A DNA stretch of 49,263 nucleotides, from positions 1-49,263 of the forward strand of contig JAKYXN010000040.1 of the NCBI GenBank assembly GCA_022538095.1, read 5' to 3'. The position numbers and the translations under genes are program-made. Positions 20,151 to 29,867 of this stretch are shown here, one piece after another. This stretch comes from Puniceicoccaceae bacterium K14. Lineage in GTDB: Bacteria > Verrucomicrobiota > Verrucomicrobiia > Opitutales > Opitutaceae. The notes beneath the pieces were generated by a model, which saw only the letters and a list, made by a program, of their open reading frames with translations, had not been told where the DNA came from and did not search any database. Positions within the stretch are counted from its first letter, which is position 1. Every line of letters starts with the position of its first letter.

Positions 20151-21431
20151 ATGACTTCCGACACTCAAGAAAAAAAACCTATTCCACATGCACGTTGGAA
20201 TTATTGGATACACACCCTAGAAGGCTGCTTTAATGTCGCAGGCTTGGCTTTCATACAAGTCGAACTTGTCTTACCCGCTTTGTTTCGCAGCTTGGATGCT
20301 CCTAACATCATGATCGCTCTGTCGCCGATTCTAATAATGGCTGGGCTTATGGCCCCGCCCCTCTTTACTGCTCACTTGGTCGAACGCCTAGACTACTACA
20401 AGCCAGTAATGAATTTTTTCACAGTGTTACACAGGATTCCCTATTTTATTATCGCTGCCACGCTATTCTACTTTGGAACAAGTCATCCTGAAGCTGTCCT
20501 CTATATTACATTTTTGGGCCTAATTTTAATTGGAGCCAGTTTCGGCGTGGTTGTCGTTGGATGGATGGAATGGGCTAGCAAAACAGTTGAAGGCAATCGC
20601 CTCTCTTCCATGATGGCCACCCGAAACATTGTTGGCGCTATCATGGGCGTCTTCGCCGGCGGCGCTATAAAAAAAATCCTCGATTCTACCGAATCACCTC
20701 AAGGATATGGTATCTTATTTTTAATCACAGGTATATTTGGAGTAATATCTTTCAGCATATTCATCTGGGTAAAAGAAGAACGTACAGTAAAACCAAAGCA
20801 ATTAGAAGAAGATCAAAATCGGAGTTCTCTAATGCAAACGCTCAAAACAGCTCCTACTCTTTTCAGCAAGCACCCCCGAATGAGGAAACTCCTCTGGTCT
20901 CGCCTTGCCTATTCAGGTGTATTTATCGTCACACCCTTTATGGGCATTCACGCCATCGATACAACGGGCCAAGGTGACGGGTTTCTTGGTGTACTGGTAA
21001 CATGGCAAATGGTTGGCAGCATCATAGGCAATTTGTTTGCCGGATACTGGGGAGACAAGCTCGGCCCAAAGACTCCATCGTTGGTCTCTTGTATCGCTTT
21101 CCTCCTATTCTTTGCGGGCATGTATTTCAACACAAGCGTCATTGGTTTTCAAATACTATTCGCATTTTTTGGATTTGCATTCTATACGAATATGGCATCT
21201 CGACTATCATTGGATCTCGAAGTCTGCGGCCCAGAACGACGTCCCATATTTATGTCTGTCATGACATTCTTGACGCTAATATCCATGCTCTCTGCATCAA
21301 CACTTGCAGCTCTACTACGAGACCTTGGTTCATCAAGCTTAAAACCAGCCATCATTCTCGGAACGTTACTAATGACTTTATCAGTTTTCTTTCTGGCAAG
21401 AATTAAGAATCCACGGTTTGCGAAATCTTAA
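20151..21431 (+). CDS. Major facilitator superfamily transporter
   Basis: A 426-residue integral membrane protein with about twelve hydrophobic helices, a long polar loop in the middle (around residues 215-240, KEERTVKPKQLEEDQN) dividing two six-helix halves, and a cytoplasmic N-terminal tail. It fits MFS carriers found in fucose and fucan loci, so import of fucose or a fuco-oligosaccharide is the likely role, by context only. I chose ATG 20151; a TTG at 20145 would fall inside the T run of the preceding terminator. No ribosome binding site is visible because the hairpin occupies that place. Classification as MFS is fairly sure, the substrate is not. Confidence 0.85.
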   Translation: MTSDTQEKKPIPHARWNYWIHTLEGCFNVAGLAFIQVELVLPALFRSLDAPNIMIALSPILIMAGLMAPPLFTAHLVERLDYYKPVMNFFTVLHRIPYFIIAATLFYFGTSHPEAVLYITFLGLILIGASFGVVVVGWMEWASKTVEGNRLSSMMATRNIVGAIMGVFAGGAIKKILDSTESPQGYGILFLITGIFGVISFSIFIWVKEERTVKPKQLEEDQNRSSLMQTLKTAPTLFSKHPRMRKLLWSRLAYSGVFIVTPFMGIHAIDTTGQGDGFLGVLVTWQMVGSIIGNLFAGYWGDKLGPKTPSLVSCIAFLLFFAGMYFNTSVIGFQILFAFFGFAFYTNMASRLSLDLEVCGPERRPIFMSVMTFLTLISMLSASTLAALLRDLGSSSLKPAIILGTLLMTLSVFFLARIKNPRFAKS

Positions 21432-22143
21432 CCGCAAAGCTTTTTTTAATTTTGAAAAGTACAGACTCTAGAACGCTACAAAGGCTAGAGCGGCAACTCT
21501 AACGTAACCGAACTCCAATCCGTTCAATGGAAGCACGGCAGTGGTCTGGTAAATAAATCACCTTAGTTAATAGTGTAAGCACACGCAAAATGGAAATTTT
21601 ATTACACTTATATTTGATTCTTAACCTACCTGTTAGTTTTTCTAAAAACTGATTTTTCATCAAAAAGATTTTCTCAATACCCCATTGAAAGCTCAGATAT
21701 CTTTCTGATTTTGTATTTGAAAGTACATTACAAAAAAACTGTTTCATAAATATTTAGCATGCAAGAAATAGCATGCTACTTCAATTTCCGAGGCTTCTTT
21801 CCACGAGCGTTGTCCTATTTTACAAGTAAAGTTACCAACCCTGTTCTATTAAAGATATCCCAATATTGAATTCTATTTTGATAGAACTCATAGCCCAGGT
21901 TGATTACAGCAAATATTATTCAACAAGCTTACCCTAATTCATGGCGATGCCTGTCCAGTGTTTGCGAAATTACACAGGCTACTATTTTCCAACTCGGATT
22001 GTCATGGGCCGTACTCACAGCGATACAAACTTAGTAATAAATCACTACCCCAACAAACCGAGCTCTCGTTTTTGAAATATAAAAATGATCCGAATCTCGT
22101 CTGCCTCATTCGAGGCGACTTATATCATAACCACCCTATAATT
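21432..22143. other. Intergenic region upstream of the fucolectin-lyase gene
   Basis: About 700 AT-rich bases without a supported gene. A frame open from 21958 runs into the lyase gene, but its first 62 codons look non-coding and lack a signal peptide, so I start the lyase at 22144. A perfect inverted repeat (21755-21778) is the only strong structure. An 82-codon minus frame (21499-21747) has no recognisable features. Confidence 0.5.
21755..21778. repeat. Perfect 8-bp inverted repeat TAGCATGC
   Basis: TAGCATGC (21755-21762) and GCATGCTA (21771-21778) are perfect complements around an 8-base AT-rich loop, and each arm holds the palindrome GCATGC. There is no T run, so it is not a classical terminator. 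The layout fits a dimeric regulator site or an mRNA hairpin, about 370 bases before the lyase start. Confidence 0.5.
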
Positions 22144-24852
22144 ATGAAACACCTACAATCGTTGAAGCGTCTATGCTTCGCATTCGCTCTGACTTTATTG
22201 AGCTTTCAATCGTTGCACGCCCAATTTGTGCACCCAGGAATAACTCATAAGAAATCTGATTTGGATCGTATTAAATATATGGTCGAAGCCCAGATTGATC
22301 CTTGGTATTCCTCTTACCAAGAAATGGTCGCCGATTCCAAATCCAGCTATAACTACACCGTACAAGGCAGTTCTTCATTTACCGAGCTCGGTCGTGATAG
22401 TGGTGTAAATTATAGCGAATGGAATAGCGACATTCGCGCCGCTTATTATAACGCGATCCGTTGGTACGTCACGGGAGATTCCCGACACGCCGACAAGGCA
22501 GTTGAGATTTTCAATGCCTGGTCAAACCTAACATCTGTCACCAGCGGTGGTACAAATGCACTAAGTGGGGGCGTAGCCTATATCATGATTGAGGCCGCAG
22601 AGATAATTAAGAGCACGTACTCTGGTTGGTCCAATTCGGATATCAACGACTTTAAAGATATGCTTGTTTATCCAGGTTACTCCACTACTAGCGTGCCCAG
22701 TGGAAACACAAGTTTCTACTGGATGTCCTACGAGGGAGACCCAGTGCGTCACGGCAACCAAGGCCTATCTGGATGGCGTGCAATAATGGCAATGGGTATC
22801 TTTCTCGACAACGAAATCATGTACGAGCGTTCGCTTAGATATATTCAAGGCTTACCTCACCGCTCTGACGATCTTCCTTACCCTTCCGGTCCCAATACGA
22901 GTGTTTCATTGGTTGCTTCCAACGACTACGCAGATACCTATAGCATTAGCAGGGGTTCATCGATTCCAGATTATGGATACAATGAACTATTGACCAACTA
23001 TATTTGGGAAAATGGTCAATGTCAGGAAAGTTCACGCGATCAACAGCACGTGTTCTTTGGCATGGGCTTATTATGCTCAATGGCAGAAATGGCGTGGAAC
23101 CAAGGAGACGATCTGTATAGCTTTGCTAACGATCGATTACTCCTCGGATTGGAGTACAACATGCGATACAATGTATCTTACCTACAGTCCTACCCTGACC
23201 AAACAAGCCATTGGGTCCCGACTGTCGCATCCGGCGAATTTTTGGAACGTTTTGACCGTACTGGACGCTGGTACTCTAAAGCAATAAGCCCTATTGCCGT
23301 AGGAGATTTCAGCGATGTTCGCCCCGTTTTCGAAATGCCCCTTGCCCACTACCTCGGCAGGGGATTTAAAAGCGCATCCGAAGTGACATGGACACAGCGG
23401 GCAAGAGACAAGGCTATAGAGCTTTCTGGTTACGAAGTTCACGGTTGGTCAAATGATGCGATTGGTTGGGGTGCTCTCACCGCCCGACGACCAGACGGTT
23501 GTTATGGCGACCCTATTAGCGGATTCGACTCAAATGGGTTACCAATCTACGAAATGAACGTCCTACCAATGACGATACAAGCGGAAAATTTTGATTACTC
23601 TCCTGTCAGCGGCGAAGATCGTATTTACAATGACACGACTTCGGGCAACACCGGCTCGCAATACCGTACAGACGAGAATGTAGACATCCAAGCTGCTGAT
23701 GACAATGGAACTGATATAGGTTGGAATGTCGGTTGGATAGCAAACGGTGAATATCTCAACTATACGGTCTATGTACCCAGTGATGGCGACTACGATATCT
23801 CCATAAGGTACGCCGCTAACTCTGGAAATGGGGTGATAAAAGTCTCCTTTGATGGAGTCGACAAAACCGGTAATGTATCCCTTCCCACTACTAACGATTG
23901 GCAAAATTGGGAAGAAATTGACCTAAGCTCTAGCGTCAGCCTATCCAAAGGAGTGCAACCCATGAAAGTCGATATGGTAAACGGAGGGTTCAACTTGCAT
24001 AGTATTACAATCACCCAATCGGCTGGTTCTGGAAATTTAGCCCTCAATCGCAACGCTACGCAATCATCAACCTCATTCGGTGGAGTTGCGTCGCGTGCCG
24101 TAGATGGCGATACAAATGGAATATACAACCAAAATTCGGTGACACACACTAGTAGCGAAGCAAACCCCTGGTGGGAAGTGGATCTTGGAAGCAGTTCGAA
24201 TATCGGTGATATAAATATTTACAATCGCACCGATAGCTGCTGTGAGAGTCGCTTAACCTTCTTCACTGTAAACGTGTTAGACAGCAATAGAAACAGCACC
24301 TTCACTCAATCTTTCACTTCGTATCCAGATCCCTCCATCACGGTGAATGCAGGGGGAGCCAATGGCAGGTACGTCCGAATTGAGCTAGATGATACCAATC
24401 CGCTATCATTGGCTGAGGTCGAAGTATTCTCCGGAACGGCGAGTGTAACTAATCTAGCGGAAAACCAACCCGTAACCGTCTCCGGCGAGCAAGCTGCTAA
24501 CCCAGGCTCTAACGCAGTTGACAACAACACGAACACGCGTTGGTCGGTCTCCGGCTTCCCGCAGTGGTTAGAAGTCGACCTAGGCTCAGTCCGAAACATT
24601 AGCAGCACAGAACTTGTTTGCTTCTCAGATCGTGCCTACCAATTCGTAGTTGAATCTAAGACTTCGGCAGGAGGCTCCTACACTCAGATCGTTGATCGCA
24701 GCAGTAATACAACTCCAGGCAGCACTGCTTCCCCGATCAAAGATACCTTCACACCAGTAAACGCTCGTTATGTGCGTATAACCGTCCAAGGAGCGAGCGG
24801 TTATTCAGGCTCTTGGTGTAGCCAACTGGAGTTTCGCGTCTTAGGAAACTAA
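22144..24852 (+). CDS. Secreted lyase-like enzyme with CBM6, F-type fucolectin and F5/8 domains
   Basis: A 902-residue secreted protein. The start ATG 22144 gives a signal peptide ending SLHA. Residues ~28-470 resemble the alginate-lyase (alpha/alpha toroid) fold, opening with HPGITHKKSDLDRIKYMV. A CBM6-like module follows (TIQAENFDY, ~475-620). Then comes an F-type lectin (~627-765), with His668, Arg695, Asp697 and the vicinal Cys699-Cys700 of the fucose-binding motif (N-R-T-D-S-C-C-E-S-R). A C-terminal F5/8-type C domain (~768-902) ends with FRVLGN. The fucolectin module strongly suggests attachment to a fucose-rich polymer. The catalytic specificity, whether alginate, a uronate-containing fucan or other, is not determined. 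Confidence 0.85.
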   Translation: MKHLQSLKRLCFAFALTLLSFQSLHAQFVHPGITHKKSDLDRIKYMVEAQIDPWYSSYQEMVADSKSSYNYTVQGSSSFTELGRDSGVNYSEWNSDIRAAYYNAIRWYVTGDSRHADKAVEIFNAWSNLTSVTSGGTNALSGGVAYIMIEAAEIIKSTYSGWSNSDINDFKDMLVYPGYSTTSVPSGNTSFYWMSYEGDPVRHGNQGLSGWRAIMAMGIFLDNEIMYERSLRYIQGLPHRSDDLPYPSGPNTSVSLVASNDYADTYSISRGSSIPDYGYNELLTNYIWENGQCQESSRDQQHVFFGMGLLCSMAEMAWNQGDDLYSFANDRLLLGLEYNMRYNVSYLQSYPDQTSHWVPTVASGEFLERFDRTGRWYSKAISPIAVGDFSDVRPVFEMPLAHYLGRGFKSASEVTWTQRARDKAIELSGYEVHGWSNDAIGWGALTARRPDGCYGDPISGFDSNGLPIYEMNVLPMTIQAENFDYSPVSGEDRIYNDTTSGNTGSQYRTDENVDIQAADDNGTDIGWNVGWIANGEYLNYTVYVPSDGDYDISIRYAANSGNGVIKVSFDGVDKTGNVSLPTTNDWQNWEEIDLSSSVSLSKGVQPMKVDMVNGGFNLHSITITQSAGSGNLALNRNATQSSTSFGGVASRAVDGDTNGIYNQNSVTHTSSEANPWWEVDLGSSSNIGDINIYNRTDSCCESRLTFFTVNVLDSNRNSTFTQSFTSYPDPSITVNAGGANGRYVRIELDDTNPLSLAEVEVFSGTASVTNLAENQPVTVSGEQAANPGSNAVDNNTNTRWSVSGFPQWLEVDLGSVRNISSTELVCFSDRAYQFVVESKTSAGGSYTQIVDRSSNTTPGSTASPIKDTFTPVNARYVRITVQGASGYSGSWCSQLEFRVLGN

Positions 24853-24881
24853 CGAACAAAACCTTCAACTAATCTCTGTTT

Positions 24882-24916
24882 GCCCCGTCTCTCAAAGAGA
24901 CGGGGCTATTGTTTTC
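24882..24916 (+). terminator. Rho-independent terminator after lyase gene
   Basis: A perfect 11-bp stem, GCCCCGTCTCT (24882-24892) with AGAGACGGGGC (24896-24906), around a CAA loop, followed by TATTGTTTTC. It lies 30 bases after the lyase stop. Confidence 0.87.
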
Positions 24917-24997
24917 CAAGCTGGCAATATCGCTTGCCCCGCATCAAATAATTTGAAAAGTAAAATTGGCGTCTCCAAAACACTCCCACAAAATAGT

Positions 24998-26419
24998 ATG
25001 AATACACACGGGAAAGCCAAATGGCTCTTTTTAATCCAAGCTATCTTCTTCATAGCAATCGGTTGGGTCATCGGTATCAACTTTCGGTCAACCGAAGACA
25101 ATAAACTCAATGCTTCGCAAGGACCAAAGCCTATAGCAGGCAGCAAAACGCAAACAACCCAAGGAACCATACCCAGTCGACCACAGGCTCGAGTACTTGC
25201 CACTGACAGAAGCCTCTCTTCCCTGGTAGGACAATTGGAGCAAAATTCACCTTCCAAGGATTTAGCCGAAAAAATCTTCGCATTCCCCCTTGAAGAGCAC
25301 CAACCCTGGATGGTCCAAATGCTATTGAAGAAATGGGCAAAAGAAAGCCCAACAGAAGCGCTCAACTATTTAACCACACTAGACAACGAATATTCCGGAA
25401 CTGAGTTTTTGGAAATCGTGCTCTTAAACGTTACCCCAGAAAATTTTGAAGAAACTCTGGCTTGGTTGCAAAATAATCAGGGAAATAAGGATTATCTCAT
25501 TACAGCTGCTTATACAGGTCTTGCTCGTTCTTTTCCACAGCAAGCGATGGAACTGGCTTCGCACCTTGAAGAAGGTTCTCTAAAATCTCGCATCACGCAA
25601 GCTGCAGTCAACGAGTGGGCCAAAACCGACGCCCGCAGTGTGCTGCAATGGATTGAAAACGCTCCCTTTAACACCTCGCTTCAGGATTTGTACGCTACTA
25701 CAATGACGTACTATATCGAGCAAGACCCTCAAACGGCAGGTGATTTAATCGAGTCGATGGAAAACGGGAGCCTCAAAGCGTCACTGTCTAGCCAATACGC
25801 CCGACAACTGTCCCGCAATGACCCGGTAACCGCAGTCGAGTGGGCACTCAACATTTCTCACTCTGAATCTCGCAAAACAGCTCTTGGAGTTGCATTTGAC
25901 ACGTGGTCGAATGTTGATTTCGAGAGTGCTTTTTCTTTTGCCTTAAATCTTCCGGATACAGATCCGTCTCAGCGAGAGCTACTCAAACAAACAGCGATTC
26001 GATTATCAAGGGAAGACCCAATAGGGGCAGTTGAAACTATCTCCCAATTTCCCCAAAATATGAATTCTGAAGTTACTCAACACATGGCTTTAACGCTATC
26101 CGAACACAACCCTCAAGCAGCAGAAAATTGGATACAATCACTCGAAAATGGAGAAATGAGAGACAATGCAATCAAAGGAGCCCTATACGAATTCAGAGAA
26201 AGGGATCCTCAAATTGCTTTTGAGCTTTCGAGTTCCGTGAAAAACAAACGCCTGCAATTCGAACTTATTCAAAAAAGTGCGAATGCTTGGTATCGTATCG
26301 ACCCCCAAGCAACTGAATCGGCTGTATCCAATTCTAACCGCCTATCTAATCAGCAAAAATACACTATTCTCTCCAATCTTCTAGAAAATGGAGAACCTAT
26401 CAATATAGTACTTCCTTAA
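24998..26419 (+). CDS. Membrane-anchored helical-repeat protein
   Basis: From ATG 24998 the product is 473 residues; a TTG at 24953 would add 15. A single hydrophobic helix (about residues 9-28, WLFLIQAIFFIAIGWVIGIN) anchors it with the rest outside. The body is a run of helical repeats of about 30 residues built on the pattern W-x(n)-DP-x-A-x-x-W, for example DPVTAVEWA, DPIGAVETI and NPQAAENWIQ. Such HEAT/TPR-like proteins are common and poorly characterised in Verrucomicrobiota and Planctomycetota, and probably act as protein-binding scaffolds. It follows a strong terminator, so it is likely a single-gene unit. No catalytic motif is seen. Confidence 0.75.
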   Translation: MNTHGKAKWLFLIQAIFFIAIGWVIGINFRSTEDNKLNASQGPKPIAGSKTQTTQGTIPSRPQARVLATDRSLSSLVGQLEQNSPSKDLAEKIFAFPLEEHQPWMVQMLLKKWAKESPTEALNYLTTLDNEYSGTEFLEIVLLNVTPENFEETLAWLQNNQGNKDYLITAAYTGLARSFPQQAMELASHLEEGSLKSRITQAAVNEWAKTDARSVLQWIENAPFNTSLQDLYATTMTYYIEQDPQTAGDLIESMENGSLKASLSSQYARQLSRNDPVTAVEWALNISHSESRKTALGVAFDTWSNVDFESAFSFALNLPDTDPSQRELLKQTAIRLSREDPIGAVETISQFPQNMNSEVTQHMALTLSEHNPQAAENWIQSLENGEMRDNAIKGALYEFRERDPQIAFELSSSVKNKRLQFELIQKSANAWYRIDPQATESAVSNSNRLSNQQKYTILSNLLENGEPINIVLP

Positions 26420-26432
26420 AGTACTTTTCTTT
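26407..26432 (+). terminator. Probable terminator overlapping a stop codon
   Basis: AGTACTT (26407-26413) pairs with AAGTACT (26419-26425) around CCTTA, with a TTTCTTTG tail. The stem begins inside the last codons of the helical-repeat gene and its stop codon (26417-26419) is partly in the loop. It is AT-rich and weaker than the other terminators. Confidence 0.45.
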
Positions 26433-26666
26433 GAATGCTCCCGATTGATACAATTCGTCTGAAGCCATGGGTTCTTCGAGTACTCAAAAGATAGTAACGC
26501 AGCTTCCATATCTGTAGCTTTTTTGGTGCGATGGCTCACCATAATTACACTCAGAAACCATTCTCTTTCTCTCCTCTATTACTTCTCAAAAATCAAAAGC
26601 ACCCTTCCAGCCGGAGCATCAAAAGGGCACTTTCTTACAGTAACAGAAACCGTATTCGGACTTAGC

Positions 26667-29081
26667 CTACTTGGAATCTATTTCCAGAGAAAGCTCTACG
26701 CCCTCTAGTTTAAGAGTCGCCCTCCACTTTTTACCTGCCACGAGCCATTCGTTATTACCAAGTTCTTCTACGGATTTTACCTTTGCTCCATCCTTCTTAA
26801 TGGAGGGTTCATAGACAGCCACAAAAGGGCGATCCCAGGCCTCGCCTGTTTGACGAATGACTATTGTTGGCGTAGGCCGGTTCCAATATTTTTCGTCGAA
26901 ATTGTGGCGTGCGCCTCGGTTTGCAGGAGCACTCACCTTAAACAGTTGACGATCCTCGCCACCTAACACCCAAACATCCATCGCCACTTTGTCGGACTCG
27001 ATATGAAGCGGAAATTTCGCATGTATTGTCGACTCTACCTTAGTAGAAACTTCATCTGTAAAGTAATCATAGCCCTTCTGGTTCCCCGCTGCTGAAGTTA
27101 GCAAAGAGCTAGGCTTCAACTCCAGGTCATTGATTTCCACCTCATCCGCCATTCCGTGGTAAAACCAATCGTGGTATTCATTCTGGTCTTTCTTGTTTCG
27201 CTTGGATCGGAAAACATCGAAATAGAATGACGTTGTTTCATCGATACGAACGAGCGCTAGCGTTCTCTGCTGACTTGCCTCAGGCTTCGGGTAAGCAAAG
27301 CTACTAGTAATATAAGTCAGATTCGGGTTATTACTTTCCTCATCAAACGCCGGCTCCACGTTTTCAACTTCCATGGCGATCGGCACCCCCCAACGTTTAG
27401 CAGATGCATAATTTGAAACCCCATTGACGATTACTGTGTTGTGAGCAGGCGCTGCCTTATAATACTCATTGTGGTCTGCTTGCCAGTAGCTTGTCCCTCT
27501 ACCAGAATCTATACCCAAGACATGACCGGCGCCATACAACTCGACGGCCAAGCCGTTAGCGTGCATATGTCCTCCTTTTGTTCCAAAAACAGTCGCAGAC
27601 AAGGCATAGTCAACATCCCCGCTTTCAGGCATGTTACGCAACATTACCAAATTAATTGGTTCCGCAAAATAGGTCGGCGTAAACTTGAGGCCATCTTCGC
27701 TTGCCTCAGGCAACTCAGATACATAACGGGTTAACGCAATCAAACTTTTCTGTCTCTTTCGCGAGTACGCTCCCGCATCTTGTTCAGCCTGTATAACTGC
27801 TGAAAGCGTTTCAGCTAGCTCCGTATCATCTTCCTTTACCGCCCAGCTTAATAACAGCTCAGCAGCTCTCGTATCAATACGTGTATAACTAGTATCGCCC
27901 ATAGCGTGGGAGACTCCAGTCGGGTATGTTTGCTTCAATTGGCCTAGCAAGGCACGACTAGGTATTGAATCTTCCAATACTTTTCTACCATTAACGTCGC
28001 TCGACATCAATGACGCTATCTCTATGATATTTGCAGTTACATCAAAGGCATAACCAGCGGCTTCTGGCCATACTGCTGTCTTCTGATCATAACCCTGGCG
28101 GATCACATGCATAAGTCCCAACTGATGAGGAAGGTCCGCATTCAAAGCGATATCTATGTAGTATTCCCTTCCGCGTCCATCTTCATACGCATCGTTGCTT
28201 TGCAAAGCCAGCCCTCCGTAAGCAATCTTAGTCGCTTGATGGAGATTCCAATTTCCGCCTCGTCCCCCTCCTGCAATGATCCGATCGACAAATCGCTTGA
28301 TTCCGATCTCGATCAAATCCGTGCTAACCTCATCACGCGTAGCGAGGTAAGGGTGCAAAAAATCGTATGCCGTCGCAATACTGTGCAAAATACCCTCATG
28401 AATCACTTCATATGAAGTCACCCCAATAATTTGATGTGGGCCATCTTCCTTATCCGCAATATGAGGCGTCTCAACATGAGAAAACCCTTCCATGTAAGAC
28501 CACATTATTGGTGTTGCGAACTCTGCATACTTAACATCTCCAGAAACCCAATACAAGAATGCAGCATCTGCCGCCAATTTCATTATATCATTATTAATTC
28601 GCTCGATTAGATGCCCAGTAATCGCCGGACTCACCCATTCACTTTCGCCAGTCTCAATATTAATGAACATGATATCCCCATCCTGGTCATTAAAGGGAAT
28701 GAGATCATCCAATTTTTGGCGTTCGTAATCTGTTTTCCAGTCGCGAGCTCCAGCGAATCGAGGAGTTGGTACGGGAGCCCGTCCTTCTCCGCCAATCGTA
28801 CGCGATCCTAAGGTCATCGGCCGTTTGTAGTGGGTGTCCCAGTTCATTGCCATACGAGAAGTCACCCAATCTGGATCCTTCTCTGTTTTGGCAATGTACT
28901 TATCTACATACGCTTTGAGATCCTCATAGGCCGATTCGGCCCAATCTACAGTTGTCACTTTGGCAACAATCTCCTCATGCTGATCAGATGTAACCAATAT
29001 TTGAGGACGTGCTTCGACCATTGCAGTAATCGAGGTAACGCCAACTACGGTCGCAAACCATTTTCTAATAAAGATTTTCAT
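26667..29081 (-). CDS. Secreted heparinase II/III-family polysaccharide lyase-like protein
   Basis: An 804-residue protein encoded on the minus strand, with a signal peptide (MKIFIRKWF plus hydrophobic stretch, ending MVEA). An N-terminal alpha-helical toroid (~60-460) is followed by the heparinase II/III C-terminal beta-sandwich. That segment has GGHMHANGLAVELYGAG, then GIDSGRGTSYW and PAHNTVIVNG, as in PL12/15/17-type uronate-polysaccharide lyases. His in GGHMHANG and the Tyr residues nearby are candidate catalytic residues. The substrate is probably a uronic-acid-bearing polymer acting with the neighbouring fucan enzymes; it is not assigned. It converges on the helical-repeat gene, and its promoter must lie in the 29082-29867 region. 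Confidence 0.85.
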   Translation of the reverse strand: MKIFIRKWFATVVGVTSITAMVEARPQILVTSDQHEEIVAKVTTVDWAESAYEDLKAYVDKYIAKTEKDPDWVTSRMAMNWDTHYKRPMTLGSRTIGGEGRAPVPTPRFAGARDWKTDYERQKLDDLIPFNDQDGDIMFINIETGESEWVSPAITGHLIERINNDIMKLAADAAFLYWVSGDVKYAEFATPIMWSYMEGFSHVETPHIADKEDGPHQIIGVTSYEVIHEGILHSIATAYDFLHPYLATRDEVSTDLIEIGIKRFVDRIIAGGGRGGNWNLHQATKIAYGGLALQSNDAYEDGRGREYYIDIALNADLPHQLGLMHVIRQGYDQKTAVWPEAAGYAFDVTANIIEIASLMSSDVNGRKVLEDSIPSRALLGQLKQTYPTGVSHAMGDTSYTRIDTRAAELLLSWAVKEDDTELAETLSAVIQAEQDAGAYSRKRQKSLIALTRYVSELPEASEDGLKFTPTYFAEPINLVMLRNMPESGDVDYALSATVFGTKGGHMHANGLAVELYGAGHVLGIDSGRGTSYWQADHNEYYKAAPAHNTVIVNGVSNYASAKRWGVPIAMEVENVEPAFDEESNNPNLTYITSSFAYPKPEASQQRTLALVRIDETTSFYFDVFRSKRNKKDQNEYHDWFYHGMADEVEINDLELKPSSLLTSAAGNQKGYDYFTDEVSTKVESTIHAKFPLHIESDKVAMDVWVLGGEDRQLFKVSAPANRGARHNFDEKYWNRPTPTIVIRQTGEAWDRPFVAVYEPSIKKDGAKVKSVEELGNNEWLVAGKKWRATLKLEGVELSLEIDSK

Positions 29082-29867
29082 GAGGCTTTAGGATAATATT
29101 CCGAGGGACTTGGGTGCACGAGATTTGACAAAACGGCATAGCATCGAACCGAACAACGAGACCCGTAGTTACACTGGTGACTTTGCCCTCCGAGCTCTAT
29201 CACAACAGCGCGACTGATAACCACTTCCCACAAAATAGTCATAGGCAAAAGCCCTAAAACACGCCTTCGATTCTCTTCATAGTAGCTCGAGTCGTAGGAG
29301 TCCATGAACTATGTCCATGAACTCCCGTCCCAATATACAAACTAACTCGACGTCAAAAAATGCTATCGCATCGTCAAATTAACCGGTTCTTCTCCGCGAA
29401 AAAGAAAACTCATAACAAACTCCAATTAAGATTGTCTGAACGTCCTAAAATAACAGGGGCAAAGAAATAGTAGGGTTGTACGACTAAGAATAAGTGACTC
29501 CCTCAATCTAAGTCTAATAATCCGGTTCCTGCAAAAGCCTAGACCGTTTACAATGGTAAGCAACCTCTACTGTTTACAGCCAGTTTAGCCGCGTTCCCAG
29601 TACAGTGATTGGGCACTGCTAGCATTTCCAGGTAAACCATCTCAAACCGTTTCCTCATATCTGCAATCGGCCCCGACAACCTATAATTCAAAATACATCC
29701 TGCTAATACTTAGCCTCCCGCAAAATCATACGATAACTAGATAACTAGTTAGCGTTAAACAAACATTGAAAAATTGGGCGATGACAAAAACACTCGCCCA
29801 AACCCACAGTCGCTAAAGCAACTGTTTCTACCCTTTAATTTACCCCAGACCAAATCACCCTACTTTA
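29082..29867. other. Divergent intergenic region
   Basis: About 790 bases between the heparinase-like gene (minus) and the CotH gene (plus), so it must carry both promoters. No gene is supported. Two copies of GTTTACA lie about 40 bases apart near 29550-29580, and other GTTT/AAAC-rich stretches occur, but I could not define an operator. No terminator-like hairpin was seen. Confidence 0.45.

Noticed and set aside
21958-22143. 62-codon N-terminal extension of the fucolectin-lyase
   Set aside because: The ATG at 22144 gives a clean signal peptide; the extension would bury it and shows no protein-like composition.
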